NCBI RefSeq assembly: GCF_003865135.1
Contig: NZ_BHZC01000001.1
Location: 6,820,001-6,884,000 of the forward strand
Reading direction: 5' to 3'
Origin: Streptomyces chrestomyceticus JCM 4735
GTDB lineage: Bacteria; Actinomycetota; Actinomycetes; Streptomycetales; Streptomycetaceae
Length of the DNA stretch: 64,000 nt
The notes beneath the pieces are model-generated. The model was not told the origin of the DNA. It saw only the letters and a program-made list of their open reading frames with translations, and searched no databases. Below, in pieces: positions 42,819-51,662 of this stretch (position 1 is the first letter of the stretch; every line of letters begins with the position of its first letter). Made by a program: the position numbers and the translations under genes.

Positions 42819-43034
42819 ATGCACGCAGAGCGAGAGCGGGACCAGCGCGGCGCCGCCGGCCGGCCCGTACGGCCGGCGAGGGACGCGGCTCACACGCCGA
42901 CTGCCCAGAAGGCCGTCGCGGAGCCGAGGCCGGAGCCGAGAGCGGAGTCGAGGCCGCTCACCGCGGCGCAGGTCGTGCGGCTTCAGCAGGCCGCGGGCAA
43001 TGCCTCCGTCGTCCAGCGGCTCGCAGCCGCCTGA
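42819..43034 (+). CDS. Short peptide with contractile-injection-system cargo leader motif
   Basis: A 71-residue Arg/Pro/Ala-rich protein ending PLTAAQVVRLQQAAGNASVVQRLAAA. The LQ-x-x-AGN-x-x-VV-x-RL pattern is the conserved N-terminal motif of DUF4157 and other proteins associated with extracellular contractile injection systems in Streptomyces. Here no enzyme domain follows in frame. In the next frame, without a start codon, bases 43040-43192 encode GTYRYECGKCGF and a Gly-rich tail, which one added base would fuse to this ORF. Codon third positions are GC-rich. Start uncertain (GTG at 42811 also possible). Confidence 0.45.
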   Translation: MHAERERDQRGAAGRPVRPARDAAHTPTAQKAVAEPRPEPRAESRPLTAAQVVRLQQAAGNASVVQRLAAA

Positions 43035-43195
43035 GTTCGCGAACCGGAACCTACCGCTACGAATGCGGGAAGTGCGGTTTCGCGGACCCCGCGGCCGCGG
43101 GCCCCTCCTACGCGGCCTACGGCGGCGCGAACGTCGTCACGGTCGAGCCCGGCGGTCAGGGGTACGGAGGCCAGTCGCTCAGCCGCCGGCGCTGA
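43035..43195 (+). pseudogene. Out-of-frame zinc-ribbon-like fragment
   Basis: In the frame of 43034, the sequence reads SSRTGTYRYECGKCGFADP and a Tyr/Gly-rich tail to TGA at 43193. The C-x2-C pair looks like half a zinc ribbon. No start codon lies in this frame upstream, so it is either the detached tail of the ORF at 42819 or chance. Confidence 0.35.
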
Positions 43196-43203
43196 CCAGA
43201 CCC

Positions 43204-44031
43204 TCAGCCGCCCTGGCGCCCCTCGCCGCCCGTCCCGCCCCGTACGCCGCACAGGTGCAGCAGGGCCGCCACCGCCCGGTACGGGTCGGTGCGTCCGGCC
43301 CGGGACTCGGCGGCCAGCAGCCGTTCCAGCTCGCCGTCGGCGGGCAGCGGCGCGTCGTCCGCCGCGAGGTCGGTGAAGACCCGTACGCCGTACCAGGTCT
43401 CCAACGGCGCGCCGATCCCGTCGAGCGTCGCGGTCAGCGCCGCCAGCCGGTCGGCGCGCGCCGTGAGGCCGATGCGGTTGACGTACTCGGCCGTGTCGAA
43501 GGCGCCCAGGGCGCCCTCCCAGTCACCGGCCAGGCCGGGCCGCATCGCGAGCGCGTCCGCGTTGCGCACCACCAGGGACAGCAGCCCGCCGGGCGCCAGG
43601 ACCCGGGCCAGCCCGGCCAGCATCGGGTCCGGCTCCGCCACGTACATCAGCACGCCGTGGCAGAGCACCACGTCGAAGGCGCCGGGCGTGAAGAGCACAC
43701 CGGTGTCCCGGCCGTCGCCCTCGATCAGCTCCATGCGCTCCTGGATGCCGGCCGGCTCCTCCGCCAGCGCGGTACGGGCCGCCGCCAGCATCGCCGGGTC
43801 GGACTCCAGGCCGGTGACCTTGTGGCCGCCCCGGGCCAGGCGCAGCGCCTGGGTGCCCTGGCCCGCGCCCACGTCGAGCACCCGCAGCCGCTGCCCCACC
43901 GGGAAGCGGGCCGCGATCTGTTCCTCCAACTGGCGGGCGACCAGCTCCTGGCGGACGGTGTTGCGCAGGCCGTCCAGCCCGCCCAGCCACCGCTCGGCAC
44001 CGGGCGAGAAGCCCGGAGGGGTTGCGTTCAG
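43204..44031 (-). CDS. Class I SAM-dependent methyltransferase
   Basis: A 275-residue methyltransferase. Motif I is RVLDVGAGQGTQALRLARGGHKVTGLESD, followed by ELIEGDGRDTG, FDVVLCHGVLMYVAEP and LLSLVVRNADALAMRPGL. It resembles the CmoA/SmtA-like group, but the substrate is not identifiable. No ATG or GTG lies at the beginning of the conserved region. A CTG at 44031 is preceded by GGAGA at 6 bases and overlaps the TGA of the DUF3043 gene (CTGA), so a rare CTG start with coupled translation is proposed. Confidence 0.85.
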   Translation of the reverse strand: MNATPPGFSPGAERWLGGLDGLRNTVRQELVARQLEEQIAARFPVGQRLRVLDVGAGQGTQALRLARGGHKVTGLESDPAMLAAARTALAEEPAGIQERMELIEGDGRDTGVLFTPGAFDVVLCHGVLMYVAEPDPMLAGLARVLAPGGLLSLVVRNADALAMRPGLAGDWEGALGAFDTAEYVNRIGLTARADRLAALTATLDGIGAPLETWYGVRVFTDLAADDAPLPADGELERLLAAESRAGRTDPYRAVAALLHLCGVRGGTGGEGRQGG

Positions 44032-44624
44032 GGCCGCTCTCCGCGCTTGACCTGCGGCTTCGGCAGACGCAGCCGACGCATCTGGAGGGTGCGCATCAGG
44101 GCGTAGGGCTTGACGCCCTTGTGGTTCTCGTTCGGGAAGCGCTGCTTGAGGCGCTTGTTCAGGGAGAACCACAGCACGAACGAGTCGACGACGATCAGCA
44201 CGATGATGAACAGCCACAGCAGCAGCGCGATGTTCTGGATCGCGGGCTGGCGCAGCATCGTCAGCACCAGGATGATCACGGCCATCGGCAGGAAGAACTC
44301 CGCCACGCACCAGCGCGAGTCGACGAAGTCGCGGGCGAACCGCCGCACCGGGCCCTTGTCCCGGATCGGCAGGAACCGCTCGTCACCGTTGGCCAGCGCC
44401 TCGCGCTGCCGGGCCATGTCGGCGCGGCGCGCCTCACGCGACGCCTTCGCCGCCTCCTTGCGGTTGGCCGGCGTCTGCGCGCGCGTACGGCGCTGCGACT
44501 GCGCCTGGCTCCGCTTCGGCGTCGGGCGGCCCTTGGGGGCCTGCGGGTCGCGGGGCTGCTTCGGCTCGGACGCGGTCACCTTGGTGGTCGCGGCCTGCTC
44601 ATCCTTCGAACGGCTTCGGAACAC
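44028..44624 (-). CDS. DUF3043 membrane protein
   Basis: A 198-residue protein: a long basic, Gln/Arg/Lys-rich N-terminus (PTPKRSQAQSQRRTRAQTPANRKEAAKASREARRADMARQ in parts), the conserved GDERFLPIRDKGPVRRFARDFVDSR, two membrane helices (about 122-140 and 144-166) and a basic tail. This is the DUF3043 architecture of actinobacteria, function unknown. The GTG at 44624 (VFRSRSKDEQ) matches the usual MFRRRSK-type start. It overlaps the methyltransferase downstream. Confidence 0.85.
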   Translation of the reverse strand: MFRSRSKDEQAATTKVTASEPKQPRDPQAPKGRPTPKRSQAQSQRRTRAQTPANRKEAAKASREARRADMARQREALANGDERFLPIRDKGPVRRFARDFVDSRWCVAEFFLPMAVIILVLTMLRQPAIQNIALLLWLFIIVLIVVDSFVLWFSLNKRLKQRFPNENHKGVKPYALMRTLQMRRLRLPKPQVKRGERP

Positions 44625-44929
44625 ACACGCAAGAGTACGGGTTGGCCGCGCATGGACCACAGCGGCATGGGGAACGATCCGGCAACGGCGCGGATCTCCG
44701 GGTGCTGCCGCACAGGGGACATTACGGAGCGAAAGGCACGTGACGTGGGTTCCCGGGACGGTCCCTACTCCTTGCGCCGGATGGCGGCGGCATCCTGATC
44801 GTCCTGCAGGAGGAGCGCATCCGGGGCCGAACAGTGCGGTAATGGAACCGAGGCCCGTACTGTGGGGTCTGTAGATGTGCTGGAGCCGAAGCCCGATGTA
44901 ACTCGGTCAGAAGGGGGCGCGCGAGGCCC
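44625..44929. other. Divergent intergenic region DUF3043 / pspA-like
   Basis: A 305-base gap holding both promoters. No clear sigma-factor hexamers or palindromes were recognised; AAGGGGGCGCGCG precedes the pspA-like ATG. Confidence 0.45.
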
Positions 44930-45730
44930 ATGAGCGGTGTCATGAAGCGGATGGGGATGATCTTCCGCGCGAAGGCCAACAAGGCCCTGGACCGGGCCGA
45001 GGATCCGCGCGAGACCCTTGACTACTCGTACCAGAAGCAGCTTGAGCTGCTCCAGAAGGTACGCCGCGGCGTCGCCGACGTGGCGACCTCCCGCAAGCGT
45101 CTGGAGCTGCAGCTCAACCAGCTCCAGAACCAGTCCTCGAAGCTGGAGGACCAGGGCCGCAAGGCCCTCTCGCTCGGCCGCGAGGACCTCGCCCGCGAGG
45201 CGCTGTCCCGCCGGGCCGCCCTCCAGCAGCAGGTCACGGACCTGCAGACGCAGCACCAGACGCTGCAGGGCGAGGAGGAGAAGCTCACCCTCGCCGCCCA
45301 GCGCCTCCAGGCCAAGGTCGACGCCTTCCGTACGAAGAAGGAGACGATCAAGGCCACGTACACCGCCGCCCAGGCCCAGACCCGGATCGGCGAGGCGTTC
45401 TCCGGCATCTCCGAGGAGATGGGCGACGTCGGCATGGCCATCGAGCGCGCGGAGGACAAGACCGCTCAGATGCAGGCCAGGGCCGGCGCCATCGACGAGC
45501 TGCTGGCCTCCGGCGCGCTCGACGACCCGACCGGCATGGCCAAGGACGACATCACCGCCGAACTGGACCGGCTCTCCGGCGGCAGCGACGTCGAGCTGGA
45601 GCTCCAGCGGATGAAGGCCGAGCTGGCCGGCCCGGGCGCCGACAAGCAGGCCATCGAGGGCGGCCAGGCGGGCCAGGGGCAGCAGGCCCCGCAGGCGCAG
45701 CCCGGTCAGCCGCGTTTCGACAAGCAGTGA
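44930..45730 (+). CDS. PspA/IM30 family envelope-stress protein
   Basis: A 266-residue peripheral membrane protein. MKRMGMIFRAKANKALDRAEDPRETLDYSYQKQLELLQKV is the membrane-binding amphipathic helix and alpha1 of PspA. A long coiled coil covers about residues 30-215 with heptads rich in Gln/Leu. The tail is Gln/Gly/Pro-rich. PspA proteins form ESCRT-III-like assemblies that stabilise damaged membranes. The PspAA-like gene follows in 93 bases, so a phage-shock operon of the actinobacterial kind is likely. Confidence 0.95.
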   Translation: MSGVMKRMGMIFRAKANKALDRAEDPRETLDYSYQKQLELLQKVRRGVADVATSRKRLELQLNQLQNQSSKLEDQGRKALSLGREDLAREALSRRAALQQQVTDLQTQHQTLQGEEEKLTLAAQRLQAKVDAFRTKKETIKATYTAAQAQTRIGEAFSGISEEMGDVGMAIERAEDKTAQMQARAGAIDELLASGALDDPTGMAKDDITAELDRLSGGSDVELELQRMKAELAGPGADKQAIEGGQAGQGQQAPQAQPGQPRFDKQ

Positions 45731-45823
45731 CGGCCGGCGGCGGCTAGCCTCGTCGGGACCGCCGCACCCGGCCCGGTCCTCGCACCGGACCGGGCCGCCG
45801 CACCGGAGCAGAAGGAGACCGTC

Positions 45824-46102
45824 GTGATCGTACGGATCATGGGGGAGGGGCAGGTGAAGCTCGACGACGCGCACTTCGTCGAGCTGAACAAGCTGGACGA
45901 CGAGCTGCTCGACGAGATGGAGAGCGGCGACGAGCCCGGCTTCCGGCGCACCCTGAGCGCCCTTCTGGACGCGGTGCGCCGCCTCGGCTCCCCACTGCCG
46001 GACGACTCCCTGGAACCGTCCGAGCTGATCCTGCCCGCCGAGGACGCCACCCTCGACGAGGTCAGGCAGATGCTCAGCGACGACGGCCTGATCCCGGGCT
46101 GA
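45824..46102 (+). CDS. PspA-associated protein PspAA
   Basis: A 92-residue acidic cytoplasmic protein: VIVRIMGEGQVKLDDAHFVELNKLDDELLDEMESGDE, then FRRTLSALLDAVRRLGSPLPDDSLEPSELILP. This is the PspAA domain found next to PspA in actinobacteria and archaea, thought to link PspA to other partners. AAGGAG lies 7 bases before the GTG at 45824. Co-transcribed with the pspA-like gene. Confidence 0.93.
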   Translation: MIVRIMGEGQVKLDDAHFVELNKLDDELLDEMESGDEPGFRRTLSALLDAVRRLGSPLPDDSLEPSELILPAEDATLDEVRQMLSDDGLIPG

Positions 46103-46193
46103 TCCGCCGCCCGGTCCGCCGGGCGGCCCGTACCACCTCCAGCGCAGGCAGCGCCCCGGATCCCGCACGGGACCGGGGCGCTACCGTTTTCCC

Positions 46194-47498
46194 GTGACTC
46201 CCCACGCTCCCGGGCAGCCCGGCCCGCGTCCGGGCGGCGGCCCGCTCGCCTGGACACGCGCCCATCCGTACGCGTTCGACGGCGCGCTGGCCCTCGCCGT
46301 CGTGGTGGCGATCCTGGTCGGCGCGGTGGCCGAGCCGCACGGCCCGCACGGCCCGTTCGGGCCCCGGTTCGGCCACCGCGACCTGACCGTCACCACCGTG
46401 GTGCTCGCCGTCGTCGCGGGCGGCGCCCTGGTGTGGCGCCGCCGCTTTCCGCGCAGCGTGCTGGCGGCCACCTGCCTGTGCACCGTCCTCGAACTGCTCC
46501 TGGAGAGCGGGGTGCCCCGCGCCCCGGTCTTCTGCTCCGTGGTCATCGCGCTGTGCACCCTCGCCGCCCGCACGGACCGCTCCACCACCTGGCGCGTCGG
46601 CGCGCTGACCGTCCTCGGCCTGACCGCCGCCGCGATGCTCTTCGGGGACCGCCCCTGGTACGCGCAGGAGAACCTCGCGATCTTCGCGTGGACCGGCATG
46701 GCCGCCGCGGCCGGCGACGCGGTCCGCAGCCGGCGCGCCTTCGTGACCGCCATAGAGGAACGGGCCGAACGCGCCGAACGTACCCGCGAGGAGGAGGCCC
46801 GGCGCCGCGTCGCCGAGGAGCGGATGCGCATCGCCCGCGAACTGCACGACGTGGTCGCGCACCACATCGCCCTGGTCAACGTGCAGGCCGGCGTCGCCTC
46901 GCACGTCATGGACAGCCGCCCCGACCAGGCCAAGCAGGCGCTGGCGCACGTACGCGAGGCGTCCCGCTCCGCCCTCGGCGAACTGCGCGCCACCGTCGGC
47001 CTGCTGCGCCAGTCCGACGACCCGCGGGCGCCCACCGAACCCGCGCCGGGCCTCGGCGTGCTGGACCACCTCGTGGACGGCTTCGTCCGCGCCGGCCTGC
47101 CCGTCACCCTCGACGTCCCGGAACCGGCGGACGCGCTGCCCGCCGCCATCGACCTCACCGCGTACCGCATCGTCCAGGAAGCGCTGACCAACGTGCACAA
47201 GCACGCCGGTACGGGCGCCCGCGCGACGGTCCGCATCGAGCGGGACGCCGGCACCCTGACCGTCACGGTCCTCGACGACGGCGGCACCCCCGGCCCGCCC
47301 TCCGACGCCCGGGAACCCGGCGGCGGCCACGGCCTGATCGGCATGCGCGAGCGGGTGGCCGCCCTCCGCGGCACCGCCGAGACCGGCCCCCGCCCGGCCG
47401 GCGGCTTCCAGGTACGCGTACGGCTCCCCCTCCAGACCCCCCAGCCCACCCGGGCCGAAGCGCCCACCCGCATCTGCCGTACGAGGGACACCGGATGA
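46194..47498 (+). CDS. NarL-type sensor histidine kinase
   Basis: A 434-residue membrane kinase with about five membrane helices in the first 170 residues, a short coiled linker (EERAERAERTREEEARRRV) and a HisKA_3 dimerisation domain with the phosphorylated H218 in IARELHDVVAHHIAL. The ATPase domain has the N-box YRIVQEALTNVHKHAG and GHGLIGMRERVAAL. The GTG at 46194 follows a GC-rich leader. Its stop overlaps the response regulator start by four bases. Signal unknown; downstream RND exporter could be the target. Confidence 0.94.
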   Translation: MTPHAPGQPGPRPGGGPLAWTRAHPYAFDGALALAVVVAILVGAVAEPHGPHGPFGPRFGHRDLTVTTVVLAVVAGGALVWRRRFPRSVLAATCLCTVLELLLESGVPRAPVFCSVVIALCTLAARTDRSTTWRVGALTVLGLTAAAMLFGDRPWYAQENLAIFAWTGMAAAAGDAVRSRRAFVTAIEERAERAERTREEEARRRVAEERMRIARELHDVVAHHIALVNVQAGVASHVMDSRPDQAKQALAHVREASRSALGELRATVGLLRQSDDPRAPTEPAPGLGVLDHLVDGFVRAGLPVTLDVPEPADALPAAIDLTAYRIVQEALTNVHKHAGTGARATVRIERDAGTLTVTVLDDGGTPGPPSDAREPGGGHGLIGMRERVAALRGTAETGPRPAGGFQVRVRLPLQTPQPTRAEAPTRICRTRDTG

Positions 47499-48181
47499 CC
47501 ATCAAAGTACTGCTCGCCGACGACCAGGCCCTGCTGCGCAGCGCGTTCCGCATCCTTGTCGACTCCGAGGCCGACATGGAGGTGGTGGGGGAGGCGTCCG
47601 ACGGGGCCGAGGCGTACGAGCTGACCCGGGCCACCCAGGCCGACGTGGTGCTGATGGACATCCGGATGCCGGGCGTGGACGGGCTCGCCGCCACCCGCAT
47701 GATCAGTGCGGACCCGGAGCTGACCGCCGTGCGGGTGGTCATCCTGACGACCTTCGAGGTCGACGACTACGTGGTGCAGGCGCTGCGGGCCGGGGCGAGC
47801 GGGTTCCTCGGGAAGGGGGCCGAGCCGGACGAACTGCTCAGCGCCATCCGGATCGCGGCGGCCGGGGAGGCGCTGCTGTCGCCGGCCGCCACGAAAGGGC
47901 TGATCGCCAAGTTCCTCGCGCAGGGGGAGGGGCCGGCCGAGGGCGGTCCCGGGCGGCCCGGGACCGCCGGGCTGGACACGCTGACCGGGCGGGAGCGCGA
48001 GGTGCTGTCGCTGGTCGCGGGCGGGCTGTCCAACGACGGGATCGCGGAGCAGCTCGCGGTCAGCCCGCTGACCGTCAAGACGCATGTCAACCGGGCCATG
48101 GCCAAGCTCGGCGCGCGCGACCGGGCGCAGTTGGTGGTCATCGCGTACGAGTCGGGGTTGGTGCGCCCGCGGGCGCAGTAG
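47495..48181 (+). CDS. NarL/LuxR-type response regulator
   Basis: A 228-residue regulator: receiver domain with D9/D10 (LLADDQALLRSAFR), phosphoacceptor D55 in VVLMDIRMPG, and lysine in SGFLGKGAEPDEL (K about 108). The C-terminal LuxR helix-turn-helix is LTGREREVLSLVAGGLSNDGIAEQLAVSPLTVKTHVNRAMAKLGARDRAQLV. ATGA overlap with the kinase gene. The next gene encodes an RND exporter 254 bases downstream, a likely but unproven target. Confidence 0.95.
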   Translation: MTIKVLLADDQALLRSAFRILVDSEADMEVVGEASDGAEAYELTRATQADVVLMDIRMPGVDGLAATRMISADPELTAVRVVILTTFEVDDYVVQALRAGASGFLGKGAEPDELLSAIRIAAAGEALLSPAATKGLIAKFLAQGEGPAEGGPGRPGTAGLDTLTGREREVLSLVAGGLSNDGIAEQLAVSPLTVKTHVNRAMAKLGARDRAQLVVIAYESGLVRPRAQ

Positions 48182-48227
48182 GGGACGGCGGGGCCGGTCC
48201 GCCCACGGGTGCAGCAGGGGGTGGAGA

Positions 48228-48255
48228 CCGCCGTACTCCGAACGCTGTACGGCGG
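48228..48255. promoter_or_regulatory. 9-bp inverted repeat before the exporter gene
   Basis: CCGCCGTAC (48228-48236) and GTACGGCGG (48247-48255) with a 10-base spacer. CCGCCGTAC or CGCCGTAC recurs near 48358, 48369 and 48410. It could be the terminator of the two-component operon or a set of operator half-sites. Confidence 0.5.
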
Positions 48256-48435
48256 GTGGGGCGGAAACCGACCTGGGAGCGAGGAAAAGCCGGTGGGGCT
48301 TGGCGGATCGTTTAGTCGGGTTCATGACGCCCGCCCGAGGAACGCCGTGCACGACGCCGTACGCACCGCCGTACAGAGTCGTCCCGAACCGTCGTCGTCC
48401 CGCCCGCCGTACAGAACAGAAGAGAGACCCCACCC

Positions 48436-51400
48436 ATGTCCTGGCTGTCCCGACTCAGCCTCGTACAACGGGGCCTGACAGCGCTGATGTCGATCGTCGC
48501 GATCGCCTTCGGCGCCATCGCGATCCCCCAGCTCAAACAGCAGCTCCTGCCCACCATCGAACTGCCCATGGTGTCCGTGCTGGCGCCCTACCAGGGCGCC
48601 TCGCCCGACGTCGTCGAGAAGCAGGTGATCGAACCGCTGGAGGACGGAATCCAGGCGGTCGACGGCATCAAGGGCGTCACCTCGACGGCGAGCGAGGGCT
48701 CCGCCGTCATCATGGCCCGGTTCGACTACGGCAACGACTCCAAGCGGCTGGTCGCCGACGTGCAGCAGGCCGTCAACCGGGCCCGCGCCAAGCTGCCGAA
48801 GGACGTGGACCCGCAGGTCGTGGCCGGTTCGACGGACGACATCCCGGCCGTCGTGCTCGCCGTGTCCGGCGGCAAGGACGACCAGGCGCTGGCCGATCGG
48901 CTCGACCGCAGCGTGGTGCCCGGCCTGAAGAACATCGAGGGCGTCGGCCAGGTCACCGTGGACGGCGTCCGCGACCGCGTGGTCGCCGTCACCCCCGACG
49001 ACGCCAAGCTCGCACAGGCCGGGACGACGGCCGCGGCGCTCGGCCAGGCCCTGGAGGCGGGCGGCGCGTCCGTGCCCGCCGGTTCGTTCGCCGAGAAGGG
49101 CCGCAGCAACACCGTCCAGGTCGGCTCCGGCTTCACCTCCGTACAGCAGATCCGCGACCTGCCCCTGACCCCGGCGGCGGGCCCCGGCGGGTCCGGTGGC
49201 GCGGGCGGCTCCGGCGGGGCCGCGGCGGGCAAGCCGGTACGCCTCGGAGACGTCGCCACCGTCAAGGAAGAGGCGTCCACCCCCACCTCCCTCACCCGCA
49301 CCAACGGCAAGCCCAGCCTGGCCGTCATGGTGACCATGGGCCAGGACGGCAGCGCCGTCGACATCTCCGAGGCCGTCCGGGACAAGCTGCCGGAGATCCG
49401 TACGGCGCTCGGCAAGGGCACCGAGGTCACGGTCGTCTCCGACCAGGGCCCGGCGGTCTCGAAGTCCATCGAGTCGCTGACCACCGAAGGACTGCTCGGC
49501 CTGGCCATGGCCGTGATCGTGATCCTGGTCTTCCTGCTCAGCCTGCGCTCGACCCTGGTCACCGCGGTCTCCATCCCGCTGTCCGTCGTCATCACGCTGA
49601 TCGTGCTGTGGACCGGCGACCTGTCGCTGAACATGCTCACCCTCGGCGCGCTGACCATCGCCGTCGGACGCGTCGTGGACGACTCGATCGTCGTCCTGGA
49701 GAACATCAAGCGCCACCTCGGCTACGGCGAGGAGCGCCGCGCGGCGATCCTGAGCGCCGTCCGCGAGGTCTCCGGCGCGATCACCTCCTCCACCCTGACC
49801 ACGGTGGCGGTCTTCCTGCCCATCGGCGTGGTCGGCGGCATGGTCGGTGCCCTGTTCGGGTCCTTCTCCATCACCGTGACGGTCGCCCTCCTGGCCTCCC
49901 TCCTCGTCTCCCTGACCGTCGTCCCGGTCCTCTCGTACTGGTTCCTGCGCGCCCCGGAGATACCCGAGGGCACCGACCCCGAGGAACTGCGCCGGGCCGC
50001 CGAGGCCAAGGAGAGCGGCAGCCCGCTCCAGCGCCTGTACGTGCCCGTCCTGCGCTTCGCCACCCGCCGCCGGGTGACCAGCCTCGTCATCGCCGTCGTC
50101 GTCCTCCTCGGCACGTTCGGCATGGCACCCCTCCTCAAGACCAACTTCTTCGACCAGGGCGACCAGGACACCCTCAGCGTCAAGCAGGAACTGAAGCCCG
50201 GTACGAGCCTCGCCGCGGCCGACGCCCAGGCCAAGAAGGTGGAGCAGGTCCTCGGCGGCCTCGACGAGATCGCGGACTACCAGGTCACCGTCGGCTCCTC
50301 CGGCTTCATGGCGGCCTTCGGCGGCGGCAGCGGCGCCAACCAGGCCTCGTACCAACTGAAGCTGAAGGACGCGGCGGACTCCGGGAAGGTCACCGACAAG
50401 CTCCGCACCGCACTCGACAAGCTCGGCGAGGACATCGGCGAGACCACCGTCTCCTCCGGAGGCGGCGGCTTCGGCAACCAGGACCTGAGCGTGGTCGTCA
50501 AGGCCGCCGACGCGGACGTCCTGAAGAAGGCGTCCGAGCAGGTACGGGACACCGTCGCCGGCCTCGACCACGTCACCGACGTGCAGAGCGATCTCGCGCA
50601 GAGCGTGCCCCGCATCTCCGTCCAGGCCAACGAGAAGGCGGCGGCCGCCGGTTACAGCCAGGCCGCCCTCGGCCAGGTCGTCGCCCAGGCGGTACGCGGT
50701 ACCACCAGCGGCAAGGCGATGATCGGCGACGCGGAGCGGGACGTGGTGGTCAAGTCCGCCCACCCGGTCACCTCCGAGGCGGCGCTGCGCGACCTCCCCG
50801 TCCCGACCCCGGCCGGCCCGGCGAAGCTCGGTGACCTCGCCACGATCCGTACGATCGCGGGTCCCGTCCAGAGCACCCGCATCGACGGCGCCCGCTCCGC
50901 CACCGTCACCGCCAAGCCGACCGGCGACAACACCGGCGCGGTCACCGCCCAGCTCCAGTCCAGGATCAAGGCCCTGAAGCTGCCGGAGGGCGCCACCGCC
51001 GAGATCGGCGGCGTCTCCGCCGACCAGTCCGACGCGTTCTCCTCGCTCGGCCTGGCCATGCTCGCCGCCATTGCCATCGTCTTCATGCTCCTGGTGGGAA
51101 CCTTCCGGTCCCTGGTCCAGCCGCTGATCCTGCTCATCTCGATCCCCTTCGCGGCGACCGGCGCGATCGGCCTGCTGGTCGCCACCGGCACCCCGATGGG
51201 CGTCCCGGCGATGATCGGGATGCTGATGCTCATCGGCATCGTCGTCACCAACGCGATCGTGCTGATCGACCTGATCAACCAGTACCGCGCCCAGGGCTAC
51301 GGCGTCGTCGAAGCCGTCGTCGAGGGCGGCCGCCACCGCCTCCGCCCGATCCTGATGACGGCCCTCGCCACGATCATGGCCCTGCTCCCGATGGCCCTCT

Positions 51401-51609
51401 CCATCACCGGCGACGGCGGCTTCATCTCCCAGCCGCTGGCCGTCGTCGTCATCGGCGGCCTGATCACGTCGACCCTGCTGACGCTGCTGCTCGTACCGAC
51501 GCTGTACGCGATGATCGAGCTGCGGAAGGAACGGCGGGCCGCGAAGCGGACGGCTCGCCGGGCCGAAGCAGCCGACGAAGCCCGCACGCCGGAGACGGCG
51601 GGAGTCTGA
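48436..51609 (+). CDS. RND (HAE1/AcrB-type) efflux transporter
   Basis: A 1057-residue proton-driven exporter of the AcrB size and layout: first helix (LVQRGLTALMSIVAIAFGAIAIPQL), porter domain with QLLPTIELPMVSVLAPYQGASPDVVEKQV, helices 2-6 with TLGALTIAVGRVVDDSIVVLENI (the conserved Asp pair), second porter half, and a C-terminal helix bundle. A Gly-rich insertion (GGSGGAGGSGGAA) lies at about residues 245-258 in the first porter half. No membrane-fusion protein or channel is encoded alongside, as expected without an outer membrane. Preceded by a two-component system. Confidence 0.93.
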   Translation: MSWLSRLSLVQRGLTALMSIVAIAFGAIAIPQLKQQLLPTIELPMVSVLAPYQGASPDVVEKQVIEPLEDGIQAVDGIKGVTSTASEGSAVIMARFDYGNDSKRLVADVQQAVNRARAKLPKDVDPQVVAGSTDDIPAVVLAVSGGKDDQALADRLDRSVVPGLKNIEGVGQVTVDGVRDRVVAVTPDDAKLAQAGTTAAALGQALEAGGASVPAGSFAEKGRSNTVQVGSGFTSVQQIRDLPLTPAAGPGGSGGAGGSGGAAAGKPVRLGDVATVKEEASTPTSLTRTNGKPSLAVMVTMGQDGSAVDISEAVRDKLPEIRTALGKGTEVTVVSDQGPAVSKSIESLTTEGLLGLAMAVIVILVFLLSLRSTLVTAVSIPLSVVITLIVLWTGDLSLNMLTLGALTIAVGRVVDDSIVVLENIKRHLGYGEERRAAILSAVREVSGAITSSTLTTVAVFLPIGVVGGMVGALFGSFSITVTVALLASLLVSLTVVPVLSYWFLRAPEIPEGTDPEELRRAAEAKESGSPLQRLYVPVLRFATRRRVTSLVIAVVVLLGTFGMAPLLKTNFFDQGDQDTLSVKQELKPGTSLAAADAQAKKVEQVLGGLDEIADYQVTVGSSGFMAAFGGGSGANQASYQLKLKDAADSGKVTDKLRTALDKLGEDIGETTVSSGGGGFGNQDLSVVVKAADADVLKKASEQVRDTVAGLDHVTDVQSDLAQSVPRISVQANEKAAAAGYSQAALGQVVAQAVRGTTSGKAMIGDAERDVVVKSAHPVTSEAALRDLPVPTPAGPAKLGDLATIRTIAGPVQSTRIDGARSATVTAKPTGDNTGAVTAQLQSRIKALKLPEGATAEIGGVSADQSDAFSSLGLAMLAAIAIVFMLLVGTFRSLVQPLILLISIPFAATGAIGLLVATGTPMGVPAMIGMLMLIGIVVTNAIVLIDLINQYRAQGYGVVEAVVEGGRHRLRPILMTALATIMALLPMALSITGDGGFISQPLAVVVIGGLITSTLLTLLLVPTLYAMIELRKERRAAKRTARRAEAADEARTPETAGV

Positions 51610-51620
51610 TCCGCACGCAC

Positions 51621-51657
51621 GTCAGCCCGTCCCAGGAGGAATCCGGGACGGGCTGAC
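51621..51657 (+). terminator. Terminator of the RND gene
   Basis: Perfect 13-bp stem GTCAGCCCGTCCC (51621-51633) with GGGACGGGCTGAC (51645-51657), 12 bases after the stop. Confidence 0.9.
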
Positions 51658-51662
51658 GCGCG

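Noticed and set aside
46181..51336. Minus-strand ORFs of 750 and 1004 codons opposite the two-component and RND genes
   Set aside because: Composition dominated by Asp, Gly, His and Arg, no motif, and the opposite strand carries clear genes.
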